From: Paenibacillus eucommiae
GTDB taxonomy: Bacteria; Bacillota; Bacilli; Paenibacillales; NBRC-103111
NCBI RefSeq assembly: GCF_017874215.1
Contig: NZ_JAGGLB010000036.1
Span: 25,434 to 89,433, forward strand
Reading direction: 5' to 3'
Length of the DNA: 64,000 nucleotides
The notes beneath the pieces are model-generated. The model worked only from the letters and a program-made list of their open reading frames with translations, was not told the origin of the DNA and made no database searches. Below are positions 8,695 to 17,115 of the stretch, one piece after another (position 1 is the stretch's first letter; every line of letters begins with the position of its first letter). The translations under genes were made by a program, and so were the position numbers.

Positions 8695-9789
8695 TTAATC
8701 CGTTCTGGTGAACTCCATAATTTGCCGCAGAGAAACCTCTGTTAAATTTCCGTGGCTCCGATAAACAGCGATCCATTCAAGTACTTTGTCGATCGCCTGC
8801 TCCGTATTCCAACGTGGACGCCAGGATAGTCTCTTCCTCGCTTTGGAAGAATCCAGCCGCAGCTGGTTGGCTTCATTCAAATCTCCCTGCGATTGAATCG
8901 TATATCCGGCTTGATCACCTTCCGGCCACTGGCTGCATATCCGCTTTACGACCCAGATAACGGAACGCTCGTCTTGCGCATCGGGTCCGAAATTCCAGCC
9001 TTCAGCGAAATCTGCCCCTTGCTCTACCATTTTTTGTGCGAGTAAGAGGTAGCCGCAGAGCGGCTCCAATACATGCTGCCAAGGTCTGATAGCGTCGGGG
9101 CTGCGAACGATAATCGATTTTTGTTGGAGTTGTGCCCGAATACAATCAGGGACTAATCGATCAGAAGCCCAATCACCGCCTCCGATTACATTCCCTGCAC
9201 GAGCTGAAGCAAGGGCGACGCCATGTTTTACATACTCCGATTGAGGGAAATAAGACTCCCGGTAACTGGAGGTAACCCATTCAGAACAGGCTTTACTGCT
9301 GGAATAAGGATCATGTCCCCCCAATCTGTCCGTTTCTCTATAGCCCCAAATCCATTCCTGATTTTCGTAGCACTTGTCCGTAGTCACGTTAATAACAGCT
9401 TTGATCTGACCTCCCGCATCAACAGCCTTGCGCACAGCATCCAGTACATATACCGTACCCATCACATTAGTTTCAAAAGTCATGACTGGATCTGCATAGG
9501 AAGAACGGACAAGGGGCTGCGCAGCCATATGGATTACGATCTCAGGCTTGGCGGCACTCAAAGCTTCGAGTAAGGCATGCTGGTCGCGGATATCTGCATA
9601 AACCGTTGGGATGACATGTACCATTTTGCACAATTCAAACATGCTGGGGCTAGTCGGAGGCTTCAAAGCATATCCGGTCACTATCGCTCCGAGCTGTGTC
9701 AGCCATAAGCTTAACCAAGTTCCTTTAAAGCCGGTATGGCCAGTAACAAAAACTTTCTTTCCCTGCCAAAAGACCGAATCCAGCATCAT
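8695..9789 (-). CDS. rfbG: CDP-glucose 4,6-dehydratase
   Basis: A 364-residue extended short-chain dehydrogenase that converts CDP-D-glucose to CDP-4-keto-6-deoxyglucose. The NAD-binding GHTGFKGTWLS motif near residue 18, the early IHMAAQPLVRSSY segment and the YSSSKACSE catalytic Tyr-x3-Lys motif are those of RfbG/DdhB. ATG 9789 (or 9786, MM) lies one base from the stop of rfbF, so the two are translationally coupled. It is the last gene of the minus-strand operon and works directly after RfbF. The length is normal for the family. Confidence 0.95.
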   Translation of the reverse strand: MMLDSVFWQGKKVFVTGHTGFKGTWLSLWLTQLGAIVTGYALKPPTSPSMFELCKMVHVIPTVYADIRDQHALLEALSAAKPEIVIHMAAQPLVRSSYADPVMTFETNVMGTVYVLDAVRKAVDAGGQIKAVINVTTDKCYENQEWIWGYRETDRLGGHDPYSSSKACSEWVTSSYRESYFPQSEYVKHGVALASARAGNVIGGGDWASDRLVPDCIRAQLQQKSIIVRSPDAIRPWQHVLEPLCGYLLLAQKMVEQGADFAEGWNFGPDAQDERSVIWVVKRICSQWPEGDQAGYTIQSQGDLNEANQLRLDSSKARKRLSWRPRWNTEQAIDKVLEWIAVYRSHGNLTEVSLRQIMEFTRTD

Positions 9790-9790
9790 A

Positions 9791-10564
9791 TCACCACATC
9801 TTCCATGGGGCCGCTCCAGATTTCCAAAGCTGCTCCAAATAGTTCTTATCGCGTAAGGTATCCATTGGATGCCAAAAGTTCGTCGATTTATAACCCATTA
9901 GCTGCCCGTCCTGAGCAAGTGACTCTAGCGGTTCCTGTTCCAGAACCGTTTCATCGCCACCCAGGTAATCAAACACTTTGGGACTCATCACAAAAAAACC
10001 AGCGTTCACCCAGCCGACTTCTCCTTTTGGCTTCTCTTTAAAGCTGTCCACCTGTCCGTTATCACTCAGGCTAAGTACGCCAAAACGACCGGTAGGCTGA
10101 GTCGCGGTAACGGTTGCCAGCTTCCCATGAGATTGGTGATAGCTTACCAGCTCTTTAATATTGATCGCCGAGACGCCATCGCCATAGGTTAACATAAAAG
10201 GCTCATCGCCAATATACTTCTGAATTCGCTTAACCCTACCTCCGGTCATCGTATCTTCACCCGTGTTGACGAGGGTTACCAGCCATGGTTCGGCTTCATA
10301 TTGATGAATCTGGCATCTGCCCTCATCTGCCATATGAATAGAAACATCAGACTCATAGAAGAAATAATTCATGTAATAATCTTTTATCATATTGCCCTTG
10401 TACCCCAGACAAATCACAAAATCGTTATATCCGTAGTGGGAGTACAGCTTCATGATGTGCCAAAGCATCGGCCGCCCGCCAATTTCAATCATAGGCTTAG
10501 GACGCAGTGCCGATTCTTCGCTAATTCTGGTTCCATACCCCCCTGCAAGTATGACAACTTTCAT
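9791..10564 (-). CDS. rfbF: Glucose-1-phosphate cytidylyltransferase
   Basis: A 257-residue nucleotidyltransferase that makes CDP-glucose from glucose 1-phosphate and CTP, the entry step of CDP-deoxysugar synthesis. It starts MKVVILAGGYGTRISEES with the GGxGTR nucleotide-binding loop; RPKPMIEIGGRPMLWHIMK, FVICLGYKGNMIKDYYMNYF and LTYGDGVSAINI are hallmark RfbF segments. Its ATG (10564) abuts the TAA of rfbH (10565-10567), showing tight operon packing. The neighbours RfbG and RfbH supply the following steps. Confidence 0.96.
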   Translation of the reverse strand: MKVVILAGGYGTRISEESALRPKPMIEIGGRPMLWHIMKLYSHYGYNDFVICLGYKGNMIKDYYMNYFFYESDVSIHMADEGRCQIHQYEAEPWLVTLVNTGEDTMTGGRVKRIQKYIGDEPFMLTYGDGVSAINIKELVSYHQSHGKLATVTATQPTGRFGVLSLSDNGQVDSFKEKPKGEVGWVNAGFFVMSPKVFDYLGGDETVLEQEPLESLAQDGQLMGYKSTNFWHPMDTLRDKNYLEQLWKSGAAPWKMW

Positions 10565-11884
10565 TTATCTCTTCCTCTCAAATACTTGATAAAAAACTTC
10601 AGCCATGTAGTCAAGCATCTCCTCCGACAGCCCAGGATAAATGCCCACCCAAAAGGTGTTGTGCATAATTCGGTCCGTTTGTTCTAATGATCCGGCAATC
10701 CGGCAATCCATACCTTCATAAGCTGGTTGGTGAAGCAGATTACCACCAAACAACAGTCGTGTACCTACGCGATGCTGTTCCAGAGCTTGCACCAACTGAT
10801 TGCGGGAAACAGGTGAGCCGGTCTGAACCGTAATCGGAAAACCAAACCAACTGGGAGTGCTGCCATTTGTAGCTTCGGGTAGTATCAGAACATCAGCAAG
10901 CCCGGCAAGTTCTTTTCGCAAATATGCGAAATTGGACTGACGCCGCTCAATAAAGCCGGGCAGCTTCTCTAGCTGTGCGACACCCACAGCAGCTTGCATA
11001 TCCGTAACCTTCAGGTTGTATCCGATATGCCGGTACGTATATTTATGATCATAGCCTTCGGGCAGGCTCCCCAACTTCCATCCGAATCTTTTGCCGCAGG
11101 TATTGTCCTTGCCAGGTGGACACCAGCAATCCCGTCCCCAATCACGGAAAGATTCCACGATGCGTTTCAATAGAGGTGAGGAGGTCAGTACAGCACCGCC
11201 TTCTCCCATCGTCAAGTGATGCGCCGGATAGAAGCTGGTGGTGGCGATATCTCCGAATGTACCTACTTTTTGCCCTTTGTAAAGAGCCCCAACTGCATCA
11301 CAGGTATCCTCGATGAGCCATAGCTTATATTTGTCCGCAACCCGCTTTACCTCATCTAGCGCAAAAGGATTTCCTAACGTATGGGCGAGCATGATAGCTC
11401 GTGTACGCGGTGTAACTGCCTGCTCCACAAGGCTGCTGTCCACGTTATACGTAGGAATTTCAGCATCTACAAAGACGGGAACCAGCCTGTTTTGAATGAG
11501 TGGATTGACCGTTGTTGGAAAACCCGCCGACACGGTAATCACTTCATCCCCTGGCCGCAGCCTCCGGTCTCCTAGCATAGGAGAAGTTAAGGCAGATACC
11601 GCGAGCAGGTTAGCGCTGGAGCCTGAATTAGTCAATAGAGCGTAGCGGCTGCCCATAAAAGCGGCGAATTGTTCCTCGAACTTGTCAGCATATCTTCCTG
11701 CTGTCAACCAAAAATCGAGCGAAGCATCCATCAGGGCGACCAGTTCCTCACTGTCAAACACTTTACCCGTTACCGGGATATAGTCTACTCCAGGGCGGAA
11801 TGGGCGCTGCGGCCACTGCTGCTGCTGGTATTCCCGGGTAAGCTCCAGAATTCGGGAGCGCAGCTCTTCTGCATCGTTAGCCAT
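10565..11884 (-). CDS. rfbH: CDP-6-deoxy-xylo-4-hexulose-3-dehydrase (E1)
   Basis: A 439-residue PMP/[2Fe-2S] enzyme of the DegT/AHBA fold that removes the C-3 hydroxyl of CDP-4-keto-6-deoxyglucose. The lysine expected in ordinary sugar aminotransferases is replaced by His in SFYPAHHLTMGEGG, the diagnostic change of the 3-dehydrase subfamily. The cluster CWCPPGKDNTC supplies iron-sulfur cysteines. The start is ATG 11884 after AAAGGGGATGAG, three bases from the ThDP-enzyme gene. The reaction normally needs a dedicated reductase (E3); none is encoded in this window, so an external reductase must serve. Confidence 0.95.
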   Translation of the reverse strand: MANDAEELRSRILELTREYQQQQWPQRPFRPGVDYIPVTGKVFDSEELVALMDASLDFWLTAGRYADKFEEQFAAFMGSRYALLTNSGSSANLLAVSALTSPMLGDRRLRPGDEVITVSAGFPTTVNPLIQNRLVPVFVDAEIPTYNVDSSLVEQAVTPRTRAIMLAHTLGNPFALDEVKRVADKYKLWLIEDTCDAVGALYKGQKVGTFGDIATTSFYPAHHLTMGEGGAVLTSSPLLKRIVESFRDWGRDCWCPPGKDNTCGKRFGWKLGSLPEGYDHKYTYRHIGYNLKVTDMQAAVGVAQLEKLPGFIERRQSNFAYLRKELAGLADVLILPEATNGSTPSWFGFPITVQTGSPVSRNQLVQALEQHRVGTRLLFGGNLLHQPAYEGMDCRIAGSLEQTDRIMHNTFWVGIYPGLSEEMLDYMAEVFYQVFERKR

Positions 11885-11887
11885 TTT

Positions 11888-13681
11888 CTACTCATCCCCT
11901 TTCTCGGTCTCGGAGGTTTCCTCGATAACCATTAATTTCTTCAGCTCCTGCTCCTCCAGATGGGGAAACATATCCTCGATAGGCCGATTTACTACCAGTT
12001 TCGGCGTCACAACCGTATCCTCTTGCAGCTTGATATGAATCAGCAGCGGACCGCTATGGTCCATAGCGGCTTGAATCTGTCGCTCTGCTTCTTCCCATGT
12101 ATGGATACTTAACGAAGGAATTCCATAGGCTTCCGCAACCTTGGACAAATCAGGACAACTATATCCCTTGCTGGATGACTGCCTTCTTCCTTGGAAGTAC
12201 AAATCCTGAAACTGCCTTACCATACCGAGGTTGTTATTGTCCATGACGAACATCTTGATCGGCAGGTTATGATGTCTAATGGTTTCCAGCTCTTGAATAT
12301 TCACTTGAAACCCGCCATCCCCCGCAATCACAATGATCTCCCGCCCCGAAGCCATAGCCGCACCGATGGCCGCTGGCAGGGCGAAACCCATTGCACCCAT
12401 TCCACCGGAGTTGAACAGGCGCTGTCCTGCCTTCAGACGAAAAGATTGGCTAGCCCACATTTGGTGCTGCCCAACATCCAGGCAGATCATTTGCTCAGAT
12501 GTACAGTGCCGGGACAATAATTTCATAAACCGGTTGGGATGAATGGTGGGAGAAGAGTCAGAGGGAGGTGTATCAGGAAAGCGATGACAATATTCATGTA
12601 GGATGCTGTACCAGGTGCTGTCGTCTCGTTCTTGAGGCATGGTCTGGAGCAGGTGGTTGTTAAATTGCTGTAAAAAAGACCGCACATCTCCTTGCAGAGC
12701 CATATCTACGTGCACCTTGGCATTTAATTCATGGACATCGATGTCGACGTGCACTTTGCGGGATGCTCTCGAGAAGCGCTGCGGACGTGTCCCTGTCTGT
12801 CTCGAATCCAAGCGGGAACCCAAAATAAGTAAAAAATCACAATTCGCCAACGCCAGGTTGCTGTACCGGTTCCCGTAGGATCCGATTAACCCCAAAAAAG
12901 AGGGGTGTTGGTGAGGAAGAGCATCAATGCCCAGCAAAGATGTGACGACAGGAATCCCTGTGTGATCGATGAACTTAAGGAGCTCGGCTTCCGCTCCAGC
13001 AGTCCGGACCCCGCCGCCAACCAATACAAGCGGGCGTTTCGAAGCGGATAACAGAGAAGAGATTTCACTGAACGTTTCTTCATTCCAATTGCATTTAGAG
13101 GTCTGAAGGTTCGCGGCGAGATATTCCTCACTTTCATAAAATGACTCGAGCTGGTCAGGTTCAATCTCGGACCGCTGCACATCCATCGGAATATCAAGCA
13201 GTACAGGTCCAGGACGTCCCGTCTGTGCTAGATAAACTGCTTTTTCCAGCTGGTAGCGAATATTTGAAGGATCCGTCACTATGACGGCATATTTAGTAAT
13301 TGGCCTTGCAATGCTCACAATATCCGTTTCTTGAAAGCCGACTTGCCGGAGCGGCCTCTCAAATTTGTATTCGTACGTGTTTACTTGACCCGTGACAAAT
13401 AAGCACGGAACAGAGTCGAAATAACAGCTTCCGATGCCCGTTAGCATATTGAGCGCACCGGGACCGCTTGTTGCCATAGCTACACCCAGCTTTCGGTTGG
13501 TTCGGGCGTAGCCCTCTGCAGCGAATGCCCCTGCCTGCTCATGATGCACGGAGACACATGAAATGTCCGCACGCTTACCGGCTGAATCCAGAAGATGGGC
13601 AATCGCTCCGCCCACCATCTCGAAAATATGCGAAACGCCCTGCTTCACAATAAACTCAATGACATAGTCGGATAGCTTCAA
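11888..13681 (-). CDS. ThDP-dependent acetolactate-synthase-like enzyme, possibly YerE-like
   Basis: A 597-residue thiamine-diphosphate enzyme of the acetolactate synthase family. It shows the cofactor-activating Glu in SVHHEQAGAFAAEGYAR, the flavin/middle domain, and the ThDP motif IVIAGDGGFQVNI...MDNNNLGMVRQ. Such an enzyme between a glycosyltransferase and rfbHFG recalls YerE of the Yersinia yersiniose pathway, which adds a two-carbon unit from pyruvate to C-4 of CDP-3,6-dideoxy-4-ketoglucose. That role is an inference from context; a house-keeping acetolactate synthase is less likely because no ilvN or leu genes are near. The start is TTG 13681 behind TTAGGGTGA. It is in an operon with rfbH (3-base gap). 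Confidence 0.8.
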   Translation of the reverse strand: MKLSDYVIEFIVKQGVSHIFEMVGGAIAHLLDSAGKRADISCVSVHHEQAGAFAAEGYARTNRKLGVAMATSGPGALNMLTGIGSCYFDSVPCLFVTGQVNTYEYKFERPLRQVGFQETDIVSIARPITKYAVIVTDPSNIRYQLEKAVYLAQTGRPGPVLLDIPMDVQRSEIEPDQLESFYESEEYLAANLQTSKCNWNEETFSEISSLLSASKRPLVLVGGGVRTAGAEAELLKFIDHTGIPVVTSLLGIDALPHQHPSFLGLIGSYGNRYSNLALANCDFLLILGSRLDSRQTGTRPQRFSRASRKVHVDIDVHELNAKVHVDMALQGDVRSFLQQFNNHLLQTMPQERDDSTWYSILHEYCHRFPDTPPSDSSPTIHPNRFMKLLSRHCTSEQMICLDVGQHQMWASQSFRLKAGQRLFNSGGMGAMGFALPAAIGAAMASGREIIVIAGDGGFQVNIQELETIRHHNLPIKMFVMDNNNLGMVRQFQDLYFQGRRQSSSKGYSCPDLSKVAEAYGIPSLSIHTWEEAERQIQAAMDHSGPLLIHIKLQEDTVVTPKLVVNRPIEDMFPHLEEQELKKLMVIEETSETEKGDE

Positions 13682-13806
13682 CTCGAATCACCCTAACCTA
13701 TCTTTTTCATCCTTAGTCATCACTTGCCGTACAAGTCAAGCCTACAGATGGCAGTTTTCCAGTACAAGGACTTGCTCGTCCGCCCATACAGAGATAAGAA
13801 AACCTC

Positions 13807-15120
13807 TTAAAAAAGCTCCCGCGTAGGAAGGAAATGTTGTCCTTCAACTAAACCCATGCGCTGCAGTTGGTATCTTGTGGATGCCATGCTGTTCATATCA
13901 GCCAAAATAAGGAATGAATCCTTGGTAGGTATGAACGATCCATCGGCAAAAACAATTTTTTCTGCGTTTTTTTGCTCAGGCTGCAGTGCTTTGACCTCCA
14001 TGACCTCGGAAATCAAATCTTTTAGTTCAGGTAGGGCCTCGCGTACATAGTGGCAATCAGCCGTATCGCCATACACGACAATCTTCTTATTGAGGGGCTT
14101 CAGCTTTTTGGTCAAACTATATAATTGGTAGTTAAAAGCAAAGCCATATAAGAACGTATGGGAATAGGGCTTGCTAAACGTTTGATTCACCATAAATTCA
14201 TAAATCGTGCTTGGCTTACTCCGGTCCACCAAAAGCTCTAGTAGATGGGACAAAAGTTTTTGACGGTCTTCTCCTTGGAAATACGTTAAATGAGGATCCA
14301 GCTTTAAGAGATCCAACACACCCAGAACCAGATTGGGGTAAGCTTCCTGCCAAAGCCCCTGCAGCAGCCGGCTGATGATGGACATGTGTAAATAGTTACT
14401 TAAGACAGCTTTCATTTCCATAGTCAGCTCCGAATAAAAAGGCAGACTAGGTAACGCCTTGAAGCGCATTGCTTCCCACCCGTTCAATCGATTCGCTATC
14501 AGGGTCTCATTACCATCATGAATCAAATGTTCGATAAGAGGTTCAGCAATGGAGTAGCAATCATAATAATAAACAGCTTTCATTACAAAATCGCAGTCAC
14601 ATACATGGGAATCAATAAGCAAGCCAGTGTAAGGCAGAATCTCCCGTTTAAAGAGCCAGTCGCTGGGCAAGCCGAAGTTGTGTACGGTCATGCTTTCTCT
14701 TAGAGCAGCAAACCCTTTGGTTCGTTTATGGTCAAAAGGTACCGTGAGTATTTTTCCCATACTGGGGTATGCTGCTCCACATGTAAGTAGTCCAGCTTCC
14801 GGATAGAGGATGGCAGCCTCGTACAATTTCTCCAGAGCCCGGTTCGTAGTGAACCGGTCATCAGAGTGCAGAAACTTGATGTATGTCCCTTTAGCTTCGA
14901 GCAAACAGCGGTTATGGTTTCTGGCTGCCCCAATATTTCGTTCGTTTTGATAAAAATGAATACGCTCATCTTTGAATGAGGCTACTATTTCAGCCGTATC
15001 ATCGGTAGAGTGATTATCAACGATAATGATTTCGAAATCTTGAAAGGTCTGGTTCAAAATAGAAGGAATAACTTCTTTTAAATGTGCTGCCCGTTGAAAC
15101 GTAGGCATACAAATGGACAT
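13807..15120 (-). CDS. Family 2 glycosyltransferase with C-terminal Rossmann-like domain
   Basis: A GT-A glycosyltransferase: MSICMPTFQRAAHLKEVIPSILNQ at the N-terminus, IIVDNHSTDDTAEI, and the HSDDRF metal-binding segment near residue 100. The C-terminal ~95 residues (KIVVYGDTADCHYVREAL ... SFLILADMNSMASTRYQL) look like a separate Rossmann-type domain. It probably transfers the sugar made by the downstream enzymes onto an acceptor, perhaps the collagen-like proteins. The start is uncertain: ATG 15120 has no nearby ribosome site, while AGGAGG at 15145-15150 is nine bases from an in-frame ATC at 15133-15135 that would add IHAPF. A 125-base gap separates it from the ThDP-enzyme gene. Confidence 0.85.
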   Translation of the reverse strand: MSICMPTFQRAAHLKEVIPSILNQTFQDFEIIIVDNHSTDDTAEIVASFKDERIHFYQNERNIGAARNHNRCLLEAKGTYIKFLHSDDRFTTNRALEKLYEAAILYPEAGLLTCGAAYPSMGKILTVPFDHKRTKGFAALRESMTVHNFGLPSDWLFKREILPYTGLLIDSHVCDCDFVMKAVYYYDCYSIAEPLIEHLIHDGNETLIANRLNGWEAMRFKALPSLPFYSELTMEMKAVLSNYLHMSIISRLLQGLWQEAYPNLVLGVLDLLKLDPHLTYFQGEDRQKLLSHLLELLVDRSKPSTIYEFMVNQTFSKPYSHTFLYGFAFNYQLYSLTKKLKPLNKKIVVYGDTADCHYVREALPELKDLISEVMEVKALQPEQKNAEKIVFADGSFIPTKDSFLILADMNSMASTRYQLQRMGLVEGQHFLPTRELF

Positions 15121-15300
15121 AAATGGGGCGTGGATAAGCTGCCACCTCCTGACTTCTATAACCTACGACATATATCCCATTACCCTGTATCCCATATTAC
15201 GCTTGATGGAATTCTTAAGTGACAAATATAATGAAATCGACCAATAGGATTAAGAAAAAGGTCATTGCGGCGTCCTTTGAGGAGCGTGTTCGTAATGTTA

Positions 15301-15421
15301 GGGAATGGCTGTGGGCTCCAGCCGCTGTTAAAGATTTGTTCCCTTGAATGGAAAAGGATGAGGAGGTTGGAACAAATCTTTAAAGGCGGACGCTACCGCT
15401 CTTCCACCCACAGCCATTCCC
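15301..15421. repeat. Nested inverted repeat, copy A (121 bp)
   Basis: Outer arms GGGAATGGCTGTGGG / CCCACAGCCATTCCC are perfect over 15 bp. Inner arms TTAAAGATTTGTTCC (15328-15342) / GGAACAAATCTTTAA (15369-15383) are also perfect over 15 bp, enclosing a 26-base loop. Asymmetric internal segments (GCTCCAGCCGC on one side, GGCGGACGCTACCGCTC on the other) are conserved in all three copies. It could fold as a DNA cruciform or an RNA. Confidence 0.85.
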
Positions 15422-15556
15422 TCCTCCAGCTTCAATCACACGAACACCATGCTCAAATGGACCGCCAGCAAGGTATTTTCTCTTGGTTGGAAGAGATTTC
15501 CCGCGTTCAAAGGCGCTGGGGAAGAAGAGCGCGTGCAGCCGCGAAGGATCTGCTAC

Positions 15557-15746
15557 TTTAACGATGTTTTTCATCACTAAAAGCACGAGGCCGGGTCCTC
15601 AATCTTAGTTTAACAATGAAAAACATCGTTAAAATCTCTTTTTACCAGGCAGAGAGGCCATTCATCCTCTTTTAATGATGAAAATCATCATTAACGTGAG
15701 GGATTGACCTGGAATCCTTACTTTAACGATGAAAAACATCGTCAAG
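15557..15746. repeat. Hairpin array A (four ~25-bp palindromes)
   Basis: Palindromes at 15557-15581, 15609-15633, 15671-15694 and 15722-15746 follow TTTAACGATG-TTTTT-CATCGTTAAA or its AAAAA-loop form. The first has a T loop and the other three A loops. The array is followed by a CAAGTA/CAAGCA microrepeat (15745-15800). Confidence 0.85.
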
Positions 15747-15902
15747 TCAAGTACAAGTACAAGCACAAGTACAAGCACAAGCACAAGAACAAGAACAAGC
15801 ACGCACACAGTTCGGGGGAGGCTGGATGCTGGGTAAATGGACAGCTAGCAGACGTCTGGTTCTTGTACGAAGGGGTGAGTGATTACCAAGGAAATTTCAA
15901 AC

Positions 15903-15929
15903 AAAAAAAGCTGCCCGATAAGGACAGCT
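15903..15929 (-). terminator. Terminator of the SDR gene
   Basis: On the minus strand AGCTGTCC, loop, GGGCAGCT and then a run of T residues, 28 bases after the SDR stop. Confidence 0.75.
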
Positions 15930-15956
15930 CTTAGCTTGGTTCCGGATATTCGGAGG

Positions 15957-16829
15957 TTAACCGTTGACGACTTCTCCACCATTTACATGCAGCACCTGTC
16001 CGGCCATATACGAGGAATCGTCGGAGGCCAGGAATACATAGGAAGGTCCTAATTCTTCGGGCTGGCCGGGCCGTTTCATCGGTGCGCTGGACCCGTGCTC
16101 GGAGGTTCGTTTCTCGTCGAATGTGGACGGAATGAGCGGGGTCCAGATCGGACCCGGGGCTACCGCGTTAACCCGGATTCCTTTTTCAATCAAATTCTGT
16201 GAAAGCGATCTTGTGAAGGAAACGATAGCCCCCTTCGTGGACGAGTAGTCGAGCAGCTGTGGACTGCCCTTATAGGCTGTCACTGAGGTTGTATTGATGA
16301 TGGCGGAGCCTTCCTTCAGATGCGGTATGGCCGCTTTCGTCAAATAGAACATGGAGAAGATGTTCGTGCGGAATGTTTTCTCCAGCTGCTGCTGCGTGAT
16401 ATCCTCGATCTTGGCTTGCGGATGCTGCTCGGCAGCATTGTTGACGAGAATATCCAAGCGTCCAAACTTGTCCACTGTCTGCTTGACGGCTTCGGCACAA
16501 AATGCCTCTTCACCAATATCACCAGCAATCAGCAGGCATTGCCCGCCTTCGTTTTCAATAAGCCGCTTTGTTTCTTCGGCGTCACTATGCTCATCAAGAT
16601 AAATGATCGCTAAATTGGCTCCTTCAGCTGCATAACACACGGCTGCGGCACGCCCGATTCCGCTATCTCCTCCAGTAATAATGGCTGTCTTGCCTTGCAG
16701 CTTGCCGCTGCCTTTATATTTAGGGTCAACGGCGATGGGCTTGGGTGTCATTTCGCTTTCGATGCCAGGTTGACGGTCTTGATGCTGGGGAGGAACCATT
16801 TGTTTTTCGTTCTGTGTAGTAGAAGTCAT
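15957..16829 (-). CDS. SDR-family general-stress-type oxidoreductase
   Basis: A 290-residue classical short-chain dehydrogenase of the glucose/ribitol-dehydrogenase, YdaD/YhxD-like stress subgroup. The N-terminal ~40 residues are a polar extension typical of this subgroup; then KTAIITGGDSGIGRAAA (NADP-binding TGxxxGIG), LVNNAAEQHPQ (NNAG-like), INTTSVTAY (catalytic Ser), YSSTKGA (Tyr-x3-Lys) and VNAVAPGPIWTPL. ATG 16829 follows AAAGGAGATTTC; the upstream ATG 16847 overlaps that ribosome site and is rejected. Natural substrates of the group are poorly defined. A SigmaB-like promoter lies upstream at 16876-16901. Confidence 0.9.
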   Translation of the reverse strand: MTSTTQNEKQMVPPQHQDRQPGIESEMTPKPIAVDPKYKGSGKLQGKTAIITGGDSGIGRAAAVCYAAEGANLAIIYLDEHSDAEETKRLIENEGGQCLLIAGDIGEEAFCAEAVKQTVDKFGRLDILVNNAAEQHPQAKIEDITQQQLEKTFRTNIFSMFYLTKAAIPHLKEGSAIINTTSVTAYKGSPQLLDYSSTKGAIVSFTRSLSQNLIEKGIRVNAVAPGPIWTPLIPSTFDEKRTSEHGSSAPMKRPGQPEELGPSYVFLASDDSSYMAGQVLHVNGGEVVNG

Positions 16830-16875
16830 AATGAAATCTCCTTTCATAAGTGGTTTGAGACTTACTGCTATTAGT

Positions 16876-16901
16876 ATACCCTTTAAAGAAAACCACGAAA
16901 C
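16876..16901 (-). promoter_or_regulatory. SigmaB-like promoter of the SDR gene
   Basis: On the minus strand GTTTCG, 14 bases, GGGTAT, close to the general-stress consensus GTTTAA-N12-15-GGGTAT. GGGTATACT also contains a SigmaA-like TATACT, so a house-keeping promoter is the alternative. Confidence 0.4.
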
Positions 16902-17115
16902 GATGTGCTTGGATATAATATCCGCTAGAAAGGTTTTAAGCCAGTATAAGCGCAGAAATTTTCACTCTTTTGTTGTCTATTTATTTTCCTATCATTTGTC
17001 TTGAAATAATAGAGTTTGAAATGTAAAATGACTACAAGAACGTGCATTCGCCCAAGAGTATCTAGAAAACTACTTTACTTGAAAACTATTATTGAACAGA
17101 GGGAGTATCGTTCAA

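Larger units (their letters stand above)
15265..15746 (+). repeat. Composite intergenic element, copy A
   Basis: The longest of three copies. In order: a GCGTCCTTTGAG flank box (~15270), the nested inverted repeat (15301-15421), a linker with CTTCAATCACACGAACACC and CTCAAATGGAC (~15428-15465), a box GGCGCTGGGGAAGAAGAGCG (~15512), and four ~25-base hairpins (15557-15746). The same parts in the same order and orientation occur on the minus strand at 40440-39988 and, without the flank box, at 54686-54348. It fills most of the 836-base spacer between two minus-strand genes and contains no convincing gene. Confidence 0.8.

Noticed and set aside
11888..13681. House-keeping acetolactate synthase (ilvB)
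   Set aside because: No ilvN, ilvC or leu genes are adjacent, and the gene is tightly packed with rfbH, rfbF and rfbG; the sugar-pathway role fits better though it is not proven.
15265..15586. Small frames over the nested inverted repeat at 15.3-15.6 kb
   Set aside because: The other two element copies do not keep these frames, and there is no ribosome site.
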